Positions 26,365 to 35,399 are shown, counted from the stretch's first letter. The stretch: 64,000 nt of DNA from Peterkaempfera bronchialis (GCF_003258605.2 NZ_CP031264.1:6130232-6194231), one strand, 5' to 3'. The notes: generated by a model not told the origin, from the sequence alone. Numbers and translations are program-made.

Positions 26365-29214
26365 TCACAGCCGTCCGGCGGAGGGGCTTCCGGCGGGGCC
26401 ACCGCCGGCCAGGCCGTGCGCCTCGGCGACGGCCGCGTCCAGGACCCGGAACCAGCGTGCCCTGCCGGGGCGCACCGGGACCTCGAAACGGCCCGACCGG
26501 GGGTGCAGCACCGACGGCTGCGCCACATCCTCCCCGGTGCGGTGCGAGGCGATCTCCAGCAGAGCAGCCTCGCCCGGTCGGCACTCCACCCGTGTGGCGG
26601 CTGCCCGGTCCGCCGTGTTCGTCAGGCACAGGACCTCCTCGTCATGGTGGCGCCGCCGCAGCGCGACGACATCCCGGCTGCCGGAGTCGACGGCCTCCGC
26701 ACCGCCCCGCAGCAGCGCCAACTGCTGGGTGCGGACGGTCAGCAGTCCGCGCAGCCAGCGGGCGTCGGGGAACTCCGCCAGCAGGTCGGACGGCACCTCG
26801 CGGCACCCCGGCAGGGAGAGCAGCAGGGCGCCGCGCACCGGCGGGCGGCGACCGCCCGGCGGCTGCGGGGGCAGGGCCCAGCCGGTGCCGGGTGCGGGCG
26901 GCCGGAGCGGGCCCCCGGGGTCGGGGGCCGGGCCGACCACCAGGTGGCAGGGGATGGGCTGGGCCCCGGTGGACCGGTCGGCGGAGGCCAGCAGTGCCGC
27001 GTCCGGGTAGGCGTCCACCAGGTGCCGTACCTCGCCCACCAGGTCCGGCGGCCAGAGCGGGCCGCGCAGCAGCCGCAGCCCGTCGGCCCACTCCAGCAGG
27101 GCGGCGGCGCCCTCCAGGACCTTCACCCGGGCCGCCGCCGCCTCGGAGGCGTCGGTCTCGGTCTGCGCCGGCGGCGGGTGCAGGTCGGCCACCAGGCGCA
27201 GGCCCGCCGCTGCGGCCTGCCGGGAGAGCTGCGGGAGCAGCCCGGTCTGCCGCAGCCGTCCGCCGTCCACCAGCAGATGCCCGGCGCCGGTGCCGCGTGC
27301 GGTCCGCAGCAGCTGGGCCGCGTCGGCGCCGGAGAGCGCCTCGATGGGCAGCTCGATGCCGATGGAGTCCCGCAGCCAGCCCGGCCCGCTGTCGCTGCCG
27401 CCGTCAGCGGCATCGGGTGACGGGTCGAGGGCGGCGATCTGGGTGCGGCCGTCCTCGGAGCGGAGCTCCAGCGGGCCGCCGGAGCCGACCAGCAGCAGGC
27501 CGCCGTCGTCCAGCGGATGCAGCTCCCGCACCCGGAAGGGCAGTCTCTGCACCTCGGGGCGGCCGTCCGGCTGCCCGCTGTCCGGCTGTCCGCTGTCCGG
27601 CTGCCCGCTGTTCGGCTCGGTGGCCAGCCGCCGCAGCCGGGTGCCGCCGTCGGCCGCCCACAGGGTGTGCCCGCCGGGTGCCGGGGCCAGCCCGGTGGCC
27701 GGGCGGGGCAGCGGGCCGAGGGCCCGTACGGTGTCCGACGACGGCTCCCACAGCCGCACCCCGCCGTCCGCCAGGGCCCAGCAGACCCGGCCCGACCGGG
27801 CGTCGGCGGAGAGCGCGGTCACCCGGCCCTCCGGCTCGCAGACCCGCACCGGGGCCACCGCCCCGGCCTGGTCCGACCGCCAGATGTGCACCCGGCCCGC
27901 CGCGTCCGCGGTGGCCAGCCGACCGGTGGCGGTGGAGCACCACAGGCGGACCACCTGGTCGGGATGGTCCAGCGCCGTGGCCGGACCGCCGTCCGGCAGC
28001 AGCAGCAGCCGGCGCCCCGAGGCGGCGCAGAGCAGCGGGCCGTCGGAGGTCCGCAGCCAGCCGAGGGCGGTGGGCTGCCGCTCCAGCTCCCGGTCGGCCG
28101 TCTCCACCACTCCCTGACGTAGCGTCACCACCTTCACCGTGCGGCCCATCGAGAGTGCAGCGGTCGCCCCGTCGTCCGTCACCGCCAGCAACTCGGGCGT
28201 ACCGTCGAACCCGGCCTCCGCCGTCCGCGCACCGCCGCCCTCCAGCCGGAGCACCGTCAGACCGCCCGAGACCACCGCCACCGCCCGCGCGCCGCCTTCG
28301 CCGCCGTGCGCGCACAGCATGGCGCCGCCCATCTCCACCCGGGCCTCCGCGACCGCCCCGCCACGCAGCAGGGCGACCACGTCGAGCCGTACGGCCGCCT
28401 GCTGACCGTCGTACAGGTCCACCCCGTACGGTTCGGCGCCCGGCAGCGCCCCGCGCAGCGCCAGCCGGGCCCGGGCCGCCCCCGCCACCGTGCAGACCCG
28501 GGCGTCCCGGGCCGGTGGACGGCTCAGTACCACCCCGTCCGCCGACAGCCGCACCCCGACGGCCACTTGGCCGCGCGCCAGCACCCGGGCCGCCAGCAGT
28601 TCCTCGGGGTCGCGGCCGACCGCCATCTCCTCCGGAAGGTCGACGCCCAGCCGCTCGGCCGCCGCCACCCGCAGCCGCCACGCCGCCTCGCTCTCCCGGA
28701 CCGGGCCGGGCAGCCGGGGCAGGAAGTGCAGAATCCAGCGGCCGATCTCCTCGGCCGACCCGTCCTCCCGGGCGAGCGCCTTCTCGAAGGGCTCCAGCTC
28801 CCGGCGTACGGTCTGCTCCGGCAGCTCCCGGCCGGCCGCCGACGCCCAGAGCAGCCGCTCGAAGGCGCGCACCGCCGCCGGCGCCTCCCGATGCTGGACC
28901 TCGGTGAACGCCCGCACCCGGGCGGGCAGCGGCGGCGGACGCAGCGCCAGATCGCGGCGCAGCTCAGCCGCCACCCCCGGTTCCAGGACCAGCGCCCGGC
29001 TGTCGGCCGCCTCCACCAGCGGCGAGAACCACAGCTGCGCCTCCAGACCGAGGCCGCTCGACGGCAGGAACACCAACCGGGCCCGGCGCACCATCTCCGG
29101 CTCCGCGTGCGCGGCCAGGCAGAGGGCCTGGGCGAGGCGCACCACCTCCGGCCGGTCCTGGCGCACCTCCTCGATCAGCGCGGCAGCGGCCCGCCGCGCA
29201 TGGCTCCCCGTCAT
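26365..29214 (-). CDS. WD40-type propeller protein with a degenerate alpha-amylase-like C-terminal region
   Basis: A 949-residue protein overlapping the vWA gene by four bases (ATGA). Residues 1-230 are helical. Residues ~230-570 form a WD40-like propeller (VVRLWCSTATGRLATADAAG, VHIWRSD, RVCWALADGGVRLWE). A linker holds SGQPD repeats. From ~610 the order of segments follows GH13 amylases: AAAAGLRLVADLHPP (barrel strand), WADGLRLLRG (strand 4, catalytic Asp absent), AYPDAALLASADRS (strand 5, Glu absent), GALLLSLPG, LLALRRG-like region, and a C-terminal beta domain ending RARWFRV. So it looks like a catalytically dead amylase fold. In vWA-MoxR conflict operons a third large protein is common; this may play that role. 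No exact family is known to me. Confidence 0.72.
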   Translation of the reverse strand: MTGSHARRAAAALIEEVRQDRPEVVRLAQALCLAAHAEPEMVRRARLVFLPSSGLGLEAQLWFSPLVEAADSRALVLEPGVAAELRRDLALRPPPLPARVRAFTEVQHREAPAAVRAFERLLWASAAGRELPEQTVRRELEPFEKALAREDGSAEEIGRWILHFLPRLPGPVRESEAAWRLRVAAAERLGVDLPEEMAVGRDPEELLAARVLARGQVAVGVRLSADGVVLSRPPARDARVCTVAGAARARLALRGALPGAEPYGVDLYDGQQAAVRLDVVALLRGGAVAEARVEMGGAMLCAHGGEGGARAVAVVSGGLTVLRLEGGGARTAEAGFDGTPELLAVTDDGATAALSMGRTVKVVTLRQGVVETADRELERQPTALGWLRTSDGPLLCAASGRRLLLLPDGGPATALDHPDQVVRLWCSTATGRLATADAAGRVHIWRSDQAGAVAPVRVCEPEGRVTALSADARSGRVCWALADGGVRLWEPSSDTVRALGPLPRPATGLAPAPGGHTLWAADGGTRLRRLATEPNSGQPDSGQPDSGQPDGRPEVQRLPFRVRELHPLDDGGLLLVGSGGPLELRSEDGRTQIAALDPSPDAADGGSDSGPGWLRDSIGIELPIEALSGADAAQLLRTARGTGAGHLLVDGGRLRQTGLLPQLSRQAAAAGLRLVADLHPPPAQTETDASEAAAARVKVLEGAAALLEWADGLRLLRGPLWPPDLVGEVRHLVDAYPDAALLASADRSTGAQPIPCHLVVGPAPDPGGPLRPPAPGTGWALPPQPPGGRRPPVRGALLLSLPGCREVPSDLLAEFPDARWLRGLLTVRTQQLALLRGGAEAVDSGSRDVVALRRRHHDEEVLCLTNTADRAAATRVECRPGEAALLEIASHRTGEDVAQPSVLHPRSGRFEVPVRPGRARWFRVLDAAVAEAHGLAGGGPAGSPSAGRL

Positions 29215-30293
29215 CCGCGCGGCCCCCGGTCATGGAACCGCCGTGTCTCGGCGTGTGCGAAGCGGATCGAGGTACGGCGGTCCAGCGGGACCAGCGGCAC
29301 GGCCTGCCGCACCACCGCCGGGTAGGACTCCGGGGGGAACGGGGTCAGGCAGGTCACCGGGCTGCCCGAGCGGCGCAGCCGCCGCAGCCAGGGCAGCCAC
29401 TCCACCGGCGTGGTGGCGGTGCGGTCGGCGAAGGGCACCGCCAGCACGCCCAGGTCCGACAGCAGCAGCACGGGTCGCCCCGGGGACGGCGGCCGGTACG
29501 GCTGCCAGCTGCGCCCGCCGTCGCCGCTGACCCCGCGCCGCAGCAGCAGGTCCAGCACCTGTACCCGGTCCCGGCGCAGCACCCGGCCGGCGAGTTCGGC
29601 CAGCCACGCCTGGTCGTGCCGGAACGGCTGCATCGACGTCGCCCGGTCCAGCAGCAGCACCGCCCCCTCCCGGGTGGTGGGGCGGACCCGGCGGGGCACC
29701 CGCACCCCCCGGCGCGGCGCCTGCCCGGCCAGCGAGCGGACCGCCAGGTCCACCAGGCGGTCGCGGTCGACCTCCCGGCCCGGCACATCGGTCGAGGCTG
29801 CGGCCAGCATCACCCCGCGCTGGGTGCGCGGGTCCCACGGCGGCGGCGGTCGGCGGACCGCCGGGTGCCGCTGCTCCAGCAGCGGCAGCGTCGGCGGGTC
29901 TGCGGGCGGTCGGGGCCGCATCCCGGGGTCGGGGCCGCGCAGCATGGTCAGCGAACCGGTCGAGGGCTCCGCCACGGTATCGGCGTCCCCCGGCCCGACC
30001 GTGCGGGCGGACGGCAGCCGGGGCGCGGGCGACGGGCGCGGGCCGCGCGGCCGCCCGGGGGCGGGGCCCGGCTCCCGGTCCCGCACGGCGGGGTCCGGGC
30101 GTGCGGGCTGCCGTGCCTGGACGGGTACCTCCACCGCGCGTGGCTGCTGCGGGGCGCCGGCGGCGGGCGGTTCGGGGAGCGGCAGGCCCAGCGTACGGGC
30201 GAGCAGCCGCAGGCCGTCCGGCGACTCCAGCCGCAGCACCCGGGCGGCGGTCAGCAGGTCGCCCAGGTGCATCGGGCCGCGCGTCACCGCCAC
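29211..30293 (-). CDS. Degenerate vWA-domain protein (MoxR partner)
   Basis: A 360-residue protein; starts at GTG 30293, or ATG 30272 giving MHLGDLLTAARVL. A helical N-terminus (~50 residues) is followed by a long Pro/Arg-rich linker (to ~150). The vWA-like domain has AVLLLDRATSMQPF at the first strand. The MIDAS DxSxS is altered to DRATS, so metal binding is doubtful. VLLLSDLGVLAVPF and PVTCLTPFPPE mark later strands. It lies 175 bases after the MoxR gene, which fits the usual MoxR-vWA pairing. The layout resembles streptomycete proteins with an SAV_2336-type N-terminus, but I cannot confirm that. Confidence 0.72.
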   Translation of the reverse strand: MAVTRGPMHLGDLLTAARVLRLESPDGLRLLARTLGLPLPEPPAAGAPQQPRAVEVPVQARQPARPDPAVRDREPGPAPGRPRGPRPSPAPRLPSARTVGPGDADTVAEPSTGSLTMLRGPDPGMRPRPPADPPTLPLLEQRHPAVRRPPPPWDPRTQRGVMLAAASTDVPGREVDRDRLVDLAVRSLAGQAPRRGVRVPRRVRPTTREGAVLLLDRATSMQPFRHDQAWLAELAGRVLRRDRVQVLDLLLRRGVSGDGGRSWQPYRPPSPGRPVLLLSDLGVLAVPFADRTATTPVEWLPWLRRLRRSGSPVTCLTPFPPESYPAVVRQAVPLVPLDRRTSIRFAHAETRRFHDRGPRG

Positions 30294-30468
30294 CCCCCGG
30301 CACCGGGCACGCCCCCGGCACCGGGCACGCCCCCGGCGGCGAGCCGCCGGCCACGGCGGGTGCGGTGGCGGCCGGGTGCGGGGTGCGGGGCTGCCCGGTG
30401 GCTGCGGGCCGGTGCGGCGGTGCGGCTCGGGTCGGGGCCGCGCCCCGGGGGCGGCGCCGGGGCGCGGG

Positions 30469-31362
30469 TCACGGGTGCTCCTCGGCGTCGAAGCCGCTCT
30501 TGACCATGGCCAGATCGGCCACGCTGCGCCAGAGCGGGGAGTCGGCCCCGACCCCCAGCCGACGGCAGGCCCGCAGCGTGTCCAGGTACTCCGCCGTGCT
30601 GGCCACCCCCGAGCGGTGCTGGGAGAACGACCCCAGCAGATGGTCGGCCAACTGCTCGGCCAGCGCCCGGTCGTAGCCGTCGCCCAGGTGGAGTTCGGCC
30701 ACCCGCAGCAGATGGTCCCGGCCGGGCGGCTCCAGCCGCAGGGCGATGCAGCGGCGCAGGAAGGGGCCGGACAGCGACCGCTCCTCGTTGGTGGTGACCA
30801 CCACCAGCGGCGGCCGCGCCTCCGGGTCGGCGGTCACCACCGTGCCGCCCGGCCCCGGGAACCGCAGCTCGCCCAGCGGGACCAGCAGCGCATTGGGGAA
30901 GTCCGGATCGGCCTTGTCGATCTCGTCGATCAGCACCACGGCGGGCCGCTCCCGCTGCTCCGGCCGCAGCTCCGGGTCCCTGGACGGGTCCAGCGCCATC
31001 CACAGCGCGCCGGGCCGGTGGTACTCCTGCGCCGTCGGCCCGCCGAACCGGCCCTCCCGGGCGTCGCTCAGCTGGCGGAACATCTCCTCCCGCCACAGCA
31101 GGTCCTGGTCCTCGGTGCGGGCGGTGACCACCTCGCAGTAGTAGCGGTACCCCATCACCCGGGCGACATTGGGCGCCAGGGTGGACTTCCCGGAGCCGGG
31201 CGGCCCGGAGACCAGCAGCGGACGCCCGGTGGCCAGGGCGACGTTCACGGCGAGGACCGTGTGGTCGTCGAAGACATAGACCCGCTCGTCGGAGCTGCCA
31301 CCGGACCCGCCCGGCGCGTCCTCCGACACCCCCTCCGGATCGAACTGCTTGGCATAGTCCAT
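30469..31362 (-). CDS. MoxR-type AAA+ ATPase (second copy in the window)
   Basis: A 297-residue AAA+ ATPase, starting at ATG 31362 (MDYAKQF) after a GGGGAG site. Walker A is GPPGSGKS (in LLVSGPPGSGKSTLAPNVAR), Walker B AVVLIDEIDKAD, sensor 1 VVVTTNEERSL, arginine finger region FLRRCIALRL. The DEIDK signature and early Trp/Arg-rich insert (LLWREEMFRQL) fit MoxR/GvpN-like ATPases. Its sequence differs clearly from the MoxR at 5244-6428, so the two modules are not a recent duplication. Neighbours are a degenerate vWA protein downstream and an NTPase/LRR protein upstream (67-base gap). Substrate unknown. Confidence 0.88.
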   Translation of the reverse strand: MDYAKQFDPEGVSEDAPGGSGGSSDERVYVFDDHTVLAVNVALATGRPLLVSGPPGSGKSTLAPNVARVMGYRYYCEVVTARTEDQDLLWREEMFRQLSDAREGRFGGPTAQEYHRPGALWMALDPSRDPELRPEQRERPAVVLIDEIDKADPDFPNALLVPLGELRFPGPGGTVVTADPEARPPLVVVTTNEERSLSGPFLRRCIALRLEPPGRDHLLRVAELHLGDGYDRALAEQLADHLLGSFSQHRSGVASTAEYLDTLRACRRLGVGADSPLWRSVADLAMVKSGFDAEEHP

Positions 31363-31429
31363 CGAGCCCCCCGCTCCCCTTCGGTCCATCCGGGCCCCGC
31401 GTCCCCGGGGCCGCCGTCCGCAGCGATGC

Positions 31430-34045
31430 TCACACCGGCACGGGCCGGTCGACAACCCCGCCTCGGGCATGCACCCGTACCTCCACCCGTCCGAGGTACC
31501 ACACGGACACCGGGGCACCCCGATCCCTCACCAGATCCACTCGGCGCAGCCATGGCGCCCGGCGCAGCGGATCGAGGTCGAGGTGCGGCGTGCCGGGTTC
31601 CAGCTCGGCGAAGACCACCTCGGAGGCGGCCAGCGCGGTCAGGTCCCGCAACTCCGGGCAGCCGCGCACGGTGAGGGTGCGCAGCGTACGGCAGCCGGAC
31701 AGGTCGGGCAGGGCGGTCAGCCCCGGGTCGCCGTCGATCAGCAGCGAGCGCAGGCCCCGGACGGAGCCCAGCAGCGGGCCCGGGTCCCCGATCGGGCCGA
31801 GCCAGTGGACCTCGCCCGAGTGCCCCAGCCCGGTGAGCCCCTCCAGGTCGCCCCGGGAGCGCACCTCACGCGGGCCGGGGTGCCGCAGTGCGGGCACCGG
31901 CCGGGCCGGGAGGCGCCGCACCGGCCGGACCGCACCGGCGGCCGCCCGTACCGGCGGGGCTGCCCCGCCGCCGGTGCCCGTACCGGCGGCGGGCGGCAGT
32001 GCGGCAGCGCCGCCCGGCGGCAGCAGGTCGCGCATGCCGGAGCCGCCCCGGGCCACCAGGGGCAGATCGGCGGACTCCAGCGGGCCGAGCCCGCGCAGTG
32101 CGGCCCGCAGCCGGTCGGCCACCGCCTCGCCGCACCCGGCCATGGCGGCGGCGGCCGCCGTGGTGAGCAGCAGCGCCCGGCCGCCGGTTCCGGCGCCATG
32201 GTGGTCCAGCAGCCCGGTCAGGAAGGCGTCGCGGTCGCCGGGCGGCAGCATCCCCACCACCAGCAGGGCGAGTTCGGGAGAGCCGCCGCCGGTCTGCTGC
32301 GCCACGGCCGCGTCGACCGCCTCCGCCGCCCCCCGTCGGGCCAACTCGGCTGCGGCCAGGCAGTCCCGCAGAGCCGCGTGGGCGAAGGCCAACCGGCTCG
32401 GTTCCGGCTGGTACATCACTCCGGGGTGCTCCGCCAGCTCCTCCAGCAGATCCCAGCTCTGCTCCCCGGTCGGTCGTCGGTCCGCCGCCCCGGCGACCGC
32501 CTCCCAGGGCAGCGAGGTCCGGTCGGCCCGCGCTGCCACGACGGCCAGGCGGCCTACGGCGGCCCGCAGTGCGCTCTCCGCCGCCTGCCCGGACGGCCGG
32601 GGCCCGGCGCTCTCGGCTGTCTCGGCCGGGCCGCCGTCCGGCAGCCAGGCCGCCGACACCGCCGCGTCCAGCAGCCGCTGCCGGTCGGGCGGGCCGGGGT
32701 CGGCGGTGCGCGCCGCCGACCAGATCCCGGTGGCGGAGGCCGGCCAGGCCATCAGGTCGCGCAGCACCGGATCGTGTTCCAGCAGCGCGGCCAGCCCGCG
32801 CGCGGCGCGGTCGTGGCCGTCGCGGTCGCCCGGCGCGGAGCGGGCGGCCAGCCCCAGGAAGGCCCGGCTCTCCTCGGCGGTCCAGGGCTCCAGCCGCACC
32901 AGCGCATAGGAGCCGTCCAGGCGGTGCCAGGGCAGCCGGACGCCGTCCGAGGCGACGACGCACGGTGTCCGGGGGTACTCCTCCAGCAGCCGCAGCAGCC
33001 ACTCCCAGACGGCCCCCCGGTCCCGCGCCGGGATCGCCTCCAGGCCGCCCAGGGCCATCAGGGCCCGCCCGGACCGCAGTTGACGCGCCGCCCAGCCGGC
33101 CGGCTCCAGGGCGCGCAGCCGAGGGGCCACCGCCTGCACCAGGTCCACCACGGCGGGCATCCCGCCCGGCCGTACGACCGGCGGCAGCACCACCTCGCAG
33201 CCCCACGGGCCGCAGCCCGGCTCCTCCTCCAGGACCGCCCGGGCGAGCCAGCCGAGCTCCCGGCGCCGCCCGCTGCCGCGCGGCCCGAGCAGGACGATCC
33301 GCCGTCCCAGGTCGGGCAGTTGCTCCCGCAGCAGCGCCGCGCCGCTCCCCGCGCCGACCGGTGCCGCGCGCCGGGGCACATCCACCGGCGGACCGCCGTC
33401 GGACAGGGTCAGCGCATCCCGCAGATGGGCGCGGAACCGCCGGGTGAAGGCGGCGTCGTCGGCGGCGAAGACGTCCGGCAGTCCGGCGGCGGTGTGGTCC
33501 GGCGGCAGCGGGGGCGCCACCGGGCCGGTCGCGGCGGTGAGCAGCTGCCCGGCGACGGCGGCGACCACCTCGCCGTACGCGGTGCGCAGCCGCGGCGCCT
33601 GCATGGTCAGCTGCGCCAAGCCGTCCTGCCGGTAGGCGGCGGGCAGATCGCGGGCGGAGAGCGGGTCGGCCTCCGCCGCTGCGGAGGGCAGCCGCTGCGG
33701 CAGCGGCTCCCAGCGGACCGGCAGCACCGTCTGCGGGGCGACCCCGGTCCTGGCCCGGCCCAGGGTGCGGCGCTGGACGGCGACGGCCCACTCCCGGCCC
33801 ACCCGGGGGTCGCCGAAGTACCCGGGGGAGCAGAGGGCCAGCAGCACATCTGCGGTCCGCGCGCCGTGCAGCCCGTCCTCGTCGGCGTCCCCTGCGGTCC
33901 GTCCGTCCCGTCCATTCGGGGCATCACCCAGCCGGGTGAATATGCCAGGGGCCAGACGGTCGAGTTCCCGCTGGAGATCGGCCAGGAATTGCGCCACCCA
34001 GGCTTCGCTGTCGCCCTCGACATAGCTGACGGCATATGTGGCCAC
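31430..34045 (-). CDS. FxsC-like TIR-like domain / degenerate NTPase / leucine-rich repeat protein
   Basis: An 871-residue protein from GTG 34045 (AAGGGGG about ten bases upstream). Residues 1-170 resemble FxsC of this window in order and motif: SEAWVAQFLADL, ADVLLALCSPGYF, GREWAVAVQRR (Glu85), TVLPVRWEPLP, YRQDGLAQL. The NTPase part has GPRGSGRR (~254-261) in place of a P-loop with Lys, and ALGGLEAIP where a NACHT protein has hhhDGLDE. So ATP hydrolysis is doubtful. Helical repeats follow, and residues ~750-830 look like leucine-rich repeats (GLRSLLIDGDPGLTALPDL, LRTLTVRGCPELRDL). It is the first gene of the minus-strand block; a TAATCT box lies 39 bases upstream. A sensor role is inferred from the architecture. 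Confidence 0.78.
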   Translation of the reverse strand: MATYAVSYVEGDSEAWVAQFLADLQRELDRLAPGIFTRLGDAPNGRDGRTAGDADEDGLHGARTADVLLALCSPGYFGDPRVGREWAVAVQRRTLGRARTGVAPQTVLPVRWEPLPQRLPSAAAEADPLSARDLPAAYRQDGLAQLTMQAPRLRTAYGEVVAAVAGQLLTAATGPVAPPLPPDHTAAGLPDVFAADDAAFTRRFRAHLRDALTLSDGGPPVDVPRRAAPVGAGSGAALLREQLPDLGRRIVLLGPRGSGRRRELGWLARAVLEEEPGCGPWGCEVVLPPVVRPGGMPAVVDLVQAVAPRLRALEPAGWAARQLRSGRALMALGGLEAIPARDRGAVWEWLLRLLEEYPRTPCVVASDGVRLPWHRLDGSYALVRLEPWTAEESRAFLGLAARSAPGDRDGHDRAARGLAALLEHDPVLRDLMAWPASATGIWSAARTADPGPPDRQRLLDAAVSAAWLPDGGPAETAESAGPRPSGQAAESALRAAVGRLAVVAARADRTSLPWEAVAGAADRRPTGEQSWDLLEELAEHPGVMYQPEPSRLAFAHAALRDCLAAAELARRGAAEAVDAAVAQQTGGGSPELALLVVGMLPPGDRDAFLTGLLDHHGAGTGGRALLLTTAAAAAMAGCGEAVADRLRAALRGLGPLESADLPLVARGGSGMRDLLPPGGAAALPPAAGTGTGGGAAPPVRAAAGAVRPVRRLPARPVPALRHPGPREVRSRGDLEGLTGLGHSGEVHWLGPIGDPGPLLGSVRGLRSLLIDGDPGLTALPDLSGCRTLRTLTVRGCPELRDLTALAASEVVFAELEPGTPHLDLDPLRRAPWLRRVDLVRDRGAPVSVWYLGRVEVRVHARGGVVDRPVPV

Positions 34046-34083
34046 GCCCCGCGACCCCCTTCGCGCCGCCCGATGGGAGCAGC

Positions 34084-34089
34084 AGATTA
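34084..34089 (-). promoter_or_regulatory. Candidate -10 box (TAATCT) for the NTPase/LRR operon
   Basis: TAATCT on the minus strand, 39 bases before the GTG start, in a short AT-richer patch. Possible -35 sequences (TTGTTG with 15-base spacing) are weak. It would drive 34045 down to 25089. Confidence 0.4.
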
Positions 34090-34150
34090 CCCGGATGCGG
34101 TGTGCAACAATCCTCGTCGGTGATATTTCCGGCTCCCTGTCACCCCGTAC

Positions 34151-34165
34151 TTGACGGAGCGTCAA
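34151..34165. promoter_or_regulatory. Inverted repeat TTGACG-GAG-CGTCAA over the ribosome-binding site
   Basis: Perfect six-base arms with a three-base centre, four bases before the TTG start at 34170. The GGAG Shine-Dalgarno is inside it, so a hairpin or bound protein here would affect translation of the next gene. Confidence 0.55.
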
Positions 34166-34169
34166 CCCT

Positions 34170-35399
34170 TTGTCCAGCGAACCGCCCTCCGCCTCACCGG
34201 CCTGCACAACGGCCATGGCGGACGCGGGGGGCGGGACGTTCGGCCGCACGGCCACCGAGGAGATCCACCGGCTGACCGCCACGGTCGCCGCCCCCCTCCC
34301 CGGCATCACCGTGCACGGCGACGCCGCCCTCCGCCCCCACCCCCCCTTCGAACTCGGCCGCCGCCAGCAGAACCTGCTGGCCGGTGTGCTGCGCCAGGTC
34401 CCCGTGGTACGCGACGGCACGGCGGCGCCGCCGCCCGCCGCCGAGGTCCAGCAGGCGCTGAGCCGCTTCCGCCCCGCCGCGCCGGGCGAGCTGGAAGGCG
34501 CCGCCAACCAGTTCCGCCCCCGGCTGCTGGAGGCCCTGGTCGGCCCGGAGGCGCGGCGGACCGGCTACATCCGGGGCCTGCCCCCGGGGGTGCTGCCGCA
34601 ACTGCTCTCGGCGGCCGGCCGTGGCGCCGAGCGGCCGATCGCCCTCCGGGTGGTCTACGGCGCCACCCGCAGGCTGCCGCTCCGCGCGCTCAGCTATGTG
34701 ATCCCCGCAGTCCACATGGCCCAGCGCATCCAGCGCATCACCCAGCGCACTCCGCATCTGGAGATCGTCCTGATGGGCCACATCGGCTCCGGCGTCAACC
34801 AGCTGCCCGAGGACGAGGTGGCCGACGAACTGCGGCTGCTGGGCCGGACCCTGGCGCGGCTGCTCCCCCTGCTCGGCGTGAAGGATGGTTTCGGCATCCT
34901 CACCGACCGCCGGGCGGACGCCGCCGCCGACCTCGCCGACCTGGCGGGCCGGTTGGACGCGGAGAACCGGGCCGAGGTGCTGCGGCTGCTGGCCGGCCGG
35001 GGCGGCAGCCAGAGCGAGGACCAGACGCTCCGCTACGCCGCGGCCCATGTGCTGCTGCACGACCGCGACGGCGTCGCCCTGGAGGCGGAGCACGGGCGCA
35101 CCGCGCCGCCCGGCGCGGTCCGGATCGACGTGGGCGGGCTCCAGGAGCGCCACTTCCACGAGGTGCGCATCCTCTTCGGGACGCAGCGCAGCACCGCGCC
35201 GTCGTCCCCGCTGATCCTCACCCGCCACTCGGTGCCGCCCTACACCATGGCCCGTGGCGGCGACATCGCGCTGCGGGACTACCTCGCCGGGACGGCGCCG
35301 GAGGAGGCGGTGATGCCGCCCGCCGTCCGGCACGACCTGCGCTATCTGGGCATGCACCTCACCCCCGGGCAGGTGGCGTCGGCCGCCGGCGCGGACTGA
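34170..35399 (+). CDS. Conserved-looking protein of unknown function (409 aa)
   Basis: I do not recognise the family. TTG 34170 has GGAG ten bases upstream; ATG 34215 (MADAGGGTFGR) is the alternative and gives 394 residues. The protein is soluble, without signal peptide. Notable segments are RTGYIRGLPPGVLPQLL, RPIALRVVYGATRRLPLRAL, YVIPAVHMAQRIQRI, LEIVLMGHIGSG and FHEVRILFGTQRST. These suggest an alpha/beta enzyme, possibly nucleotide-binding, but no catalytic motif is certain. It is divergent from the NTPase/LRR gene and convergent with the SDR-like gene. Its last 23 bases, with the stop, are duplicated in tandem. Confidence 0.65.
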   Translation: MSSEPPSASPACTTAMADAGGGTFGRTATEEIHRLTATVAAPLPGITVHGDAALRPHPPFELGRRQQNLLAGVLRQVPVVRDGTAAPPPAAEVQQALSRFRPAAPGELEGAANQFRPRLLEALVGPEARRTGYIRGLPPGVLPQLLSAAGRGAERPIALRVVYGATRRLPLRALSYVIPAVHMAQRIQRITQRTPHLEIVLMGHIGSGVNQLPEDEVADELRLLGRTLARLLPLLGVKDGFGILTDRRADAAADLADLAGRLDAENRAEVLRLLAGRGGSQSEDQTLRYAAAHVLLHDRDGVALEAEHGRTAPPGAVRIDVGGLQERHFHEVRILFGTQRSTAPSSPLILTRHSVPPYTMARGGDIALRDYLAGTAPEEAVMPPAVRHDLRYLGMHLTPGQVASAAGAD

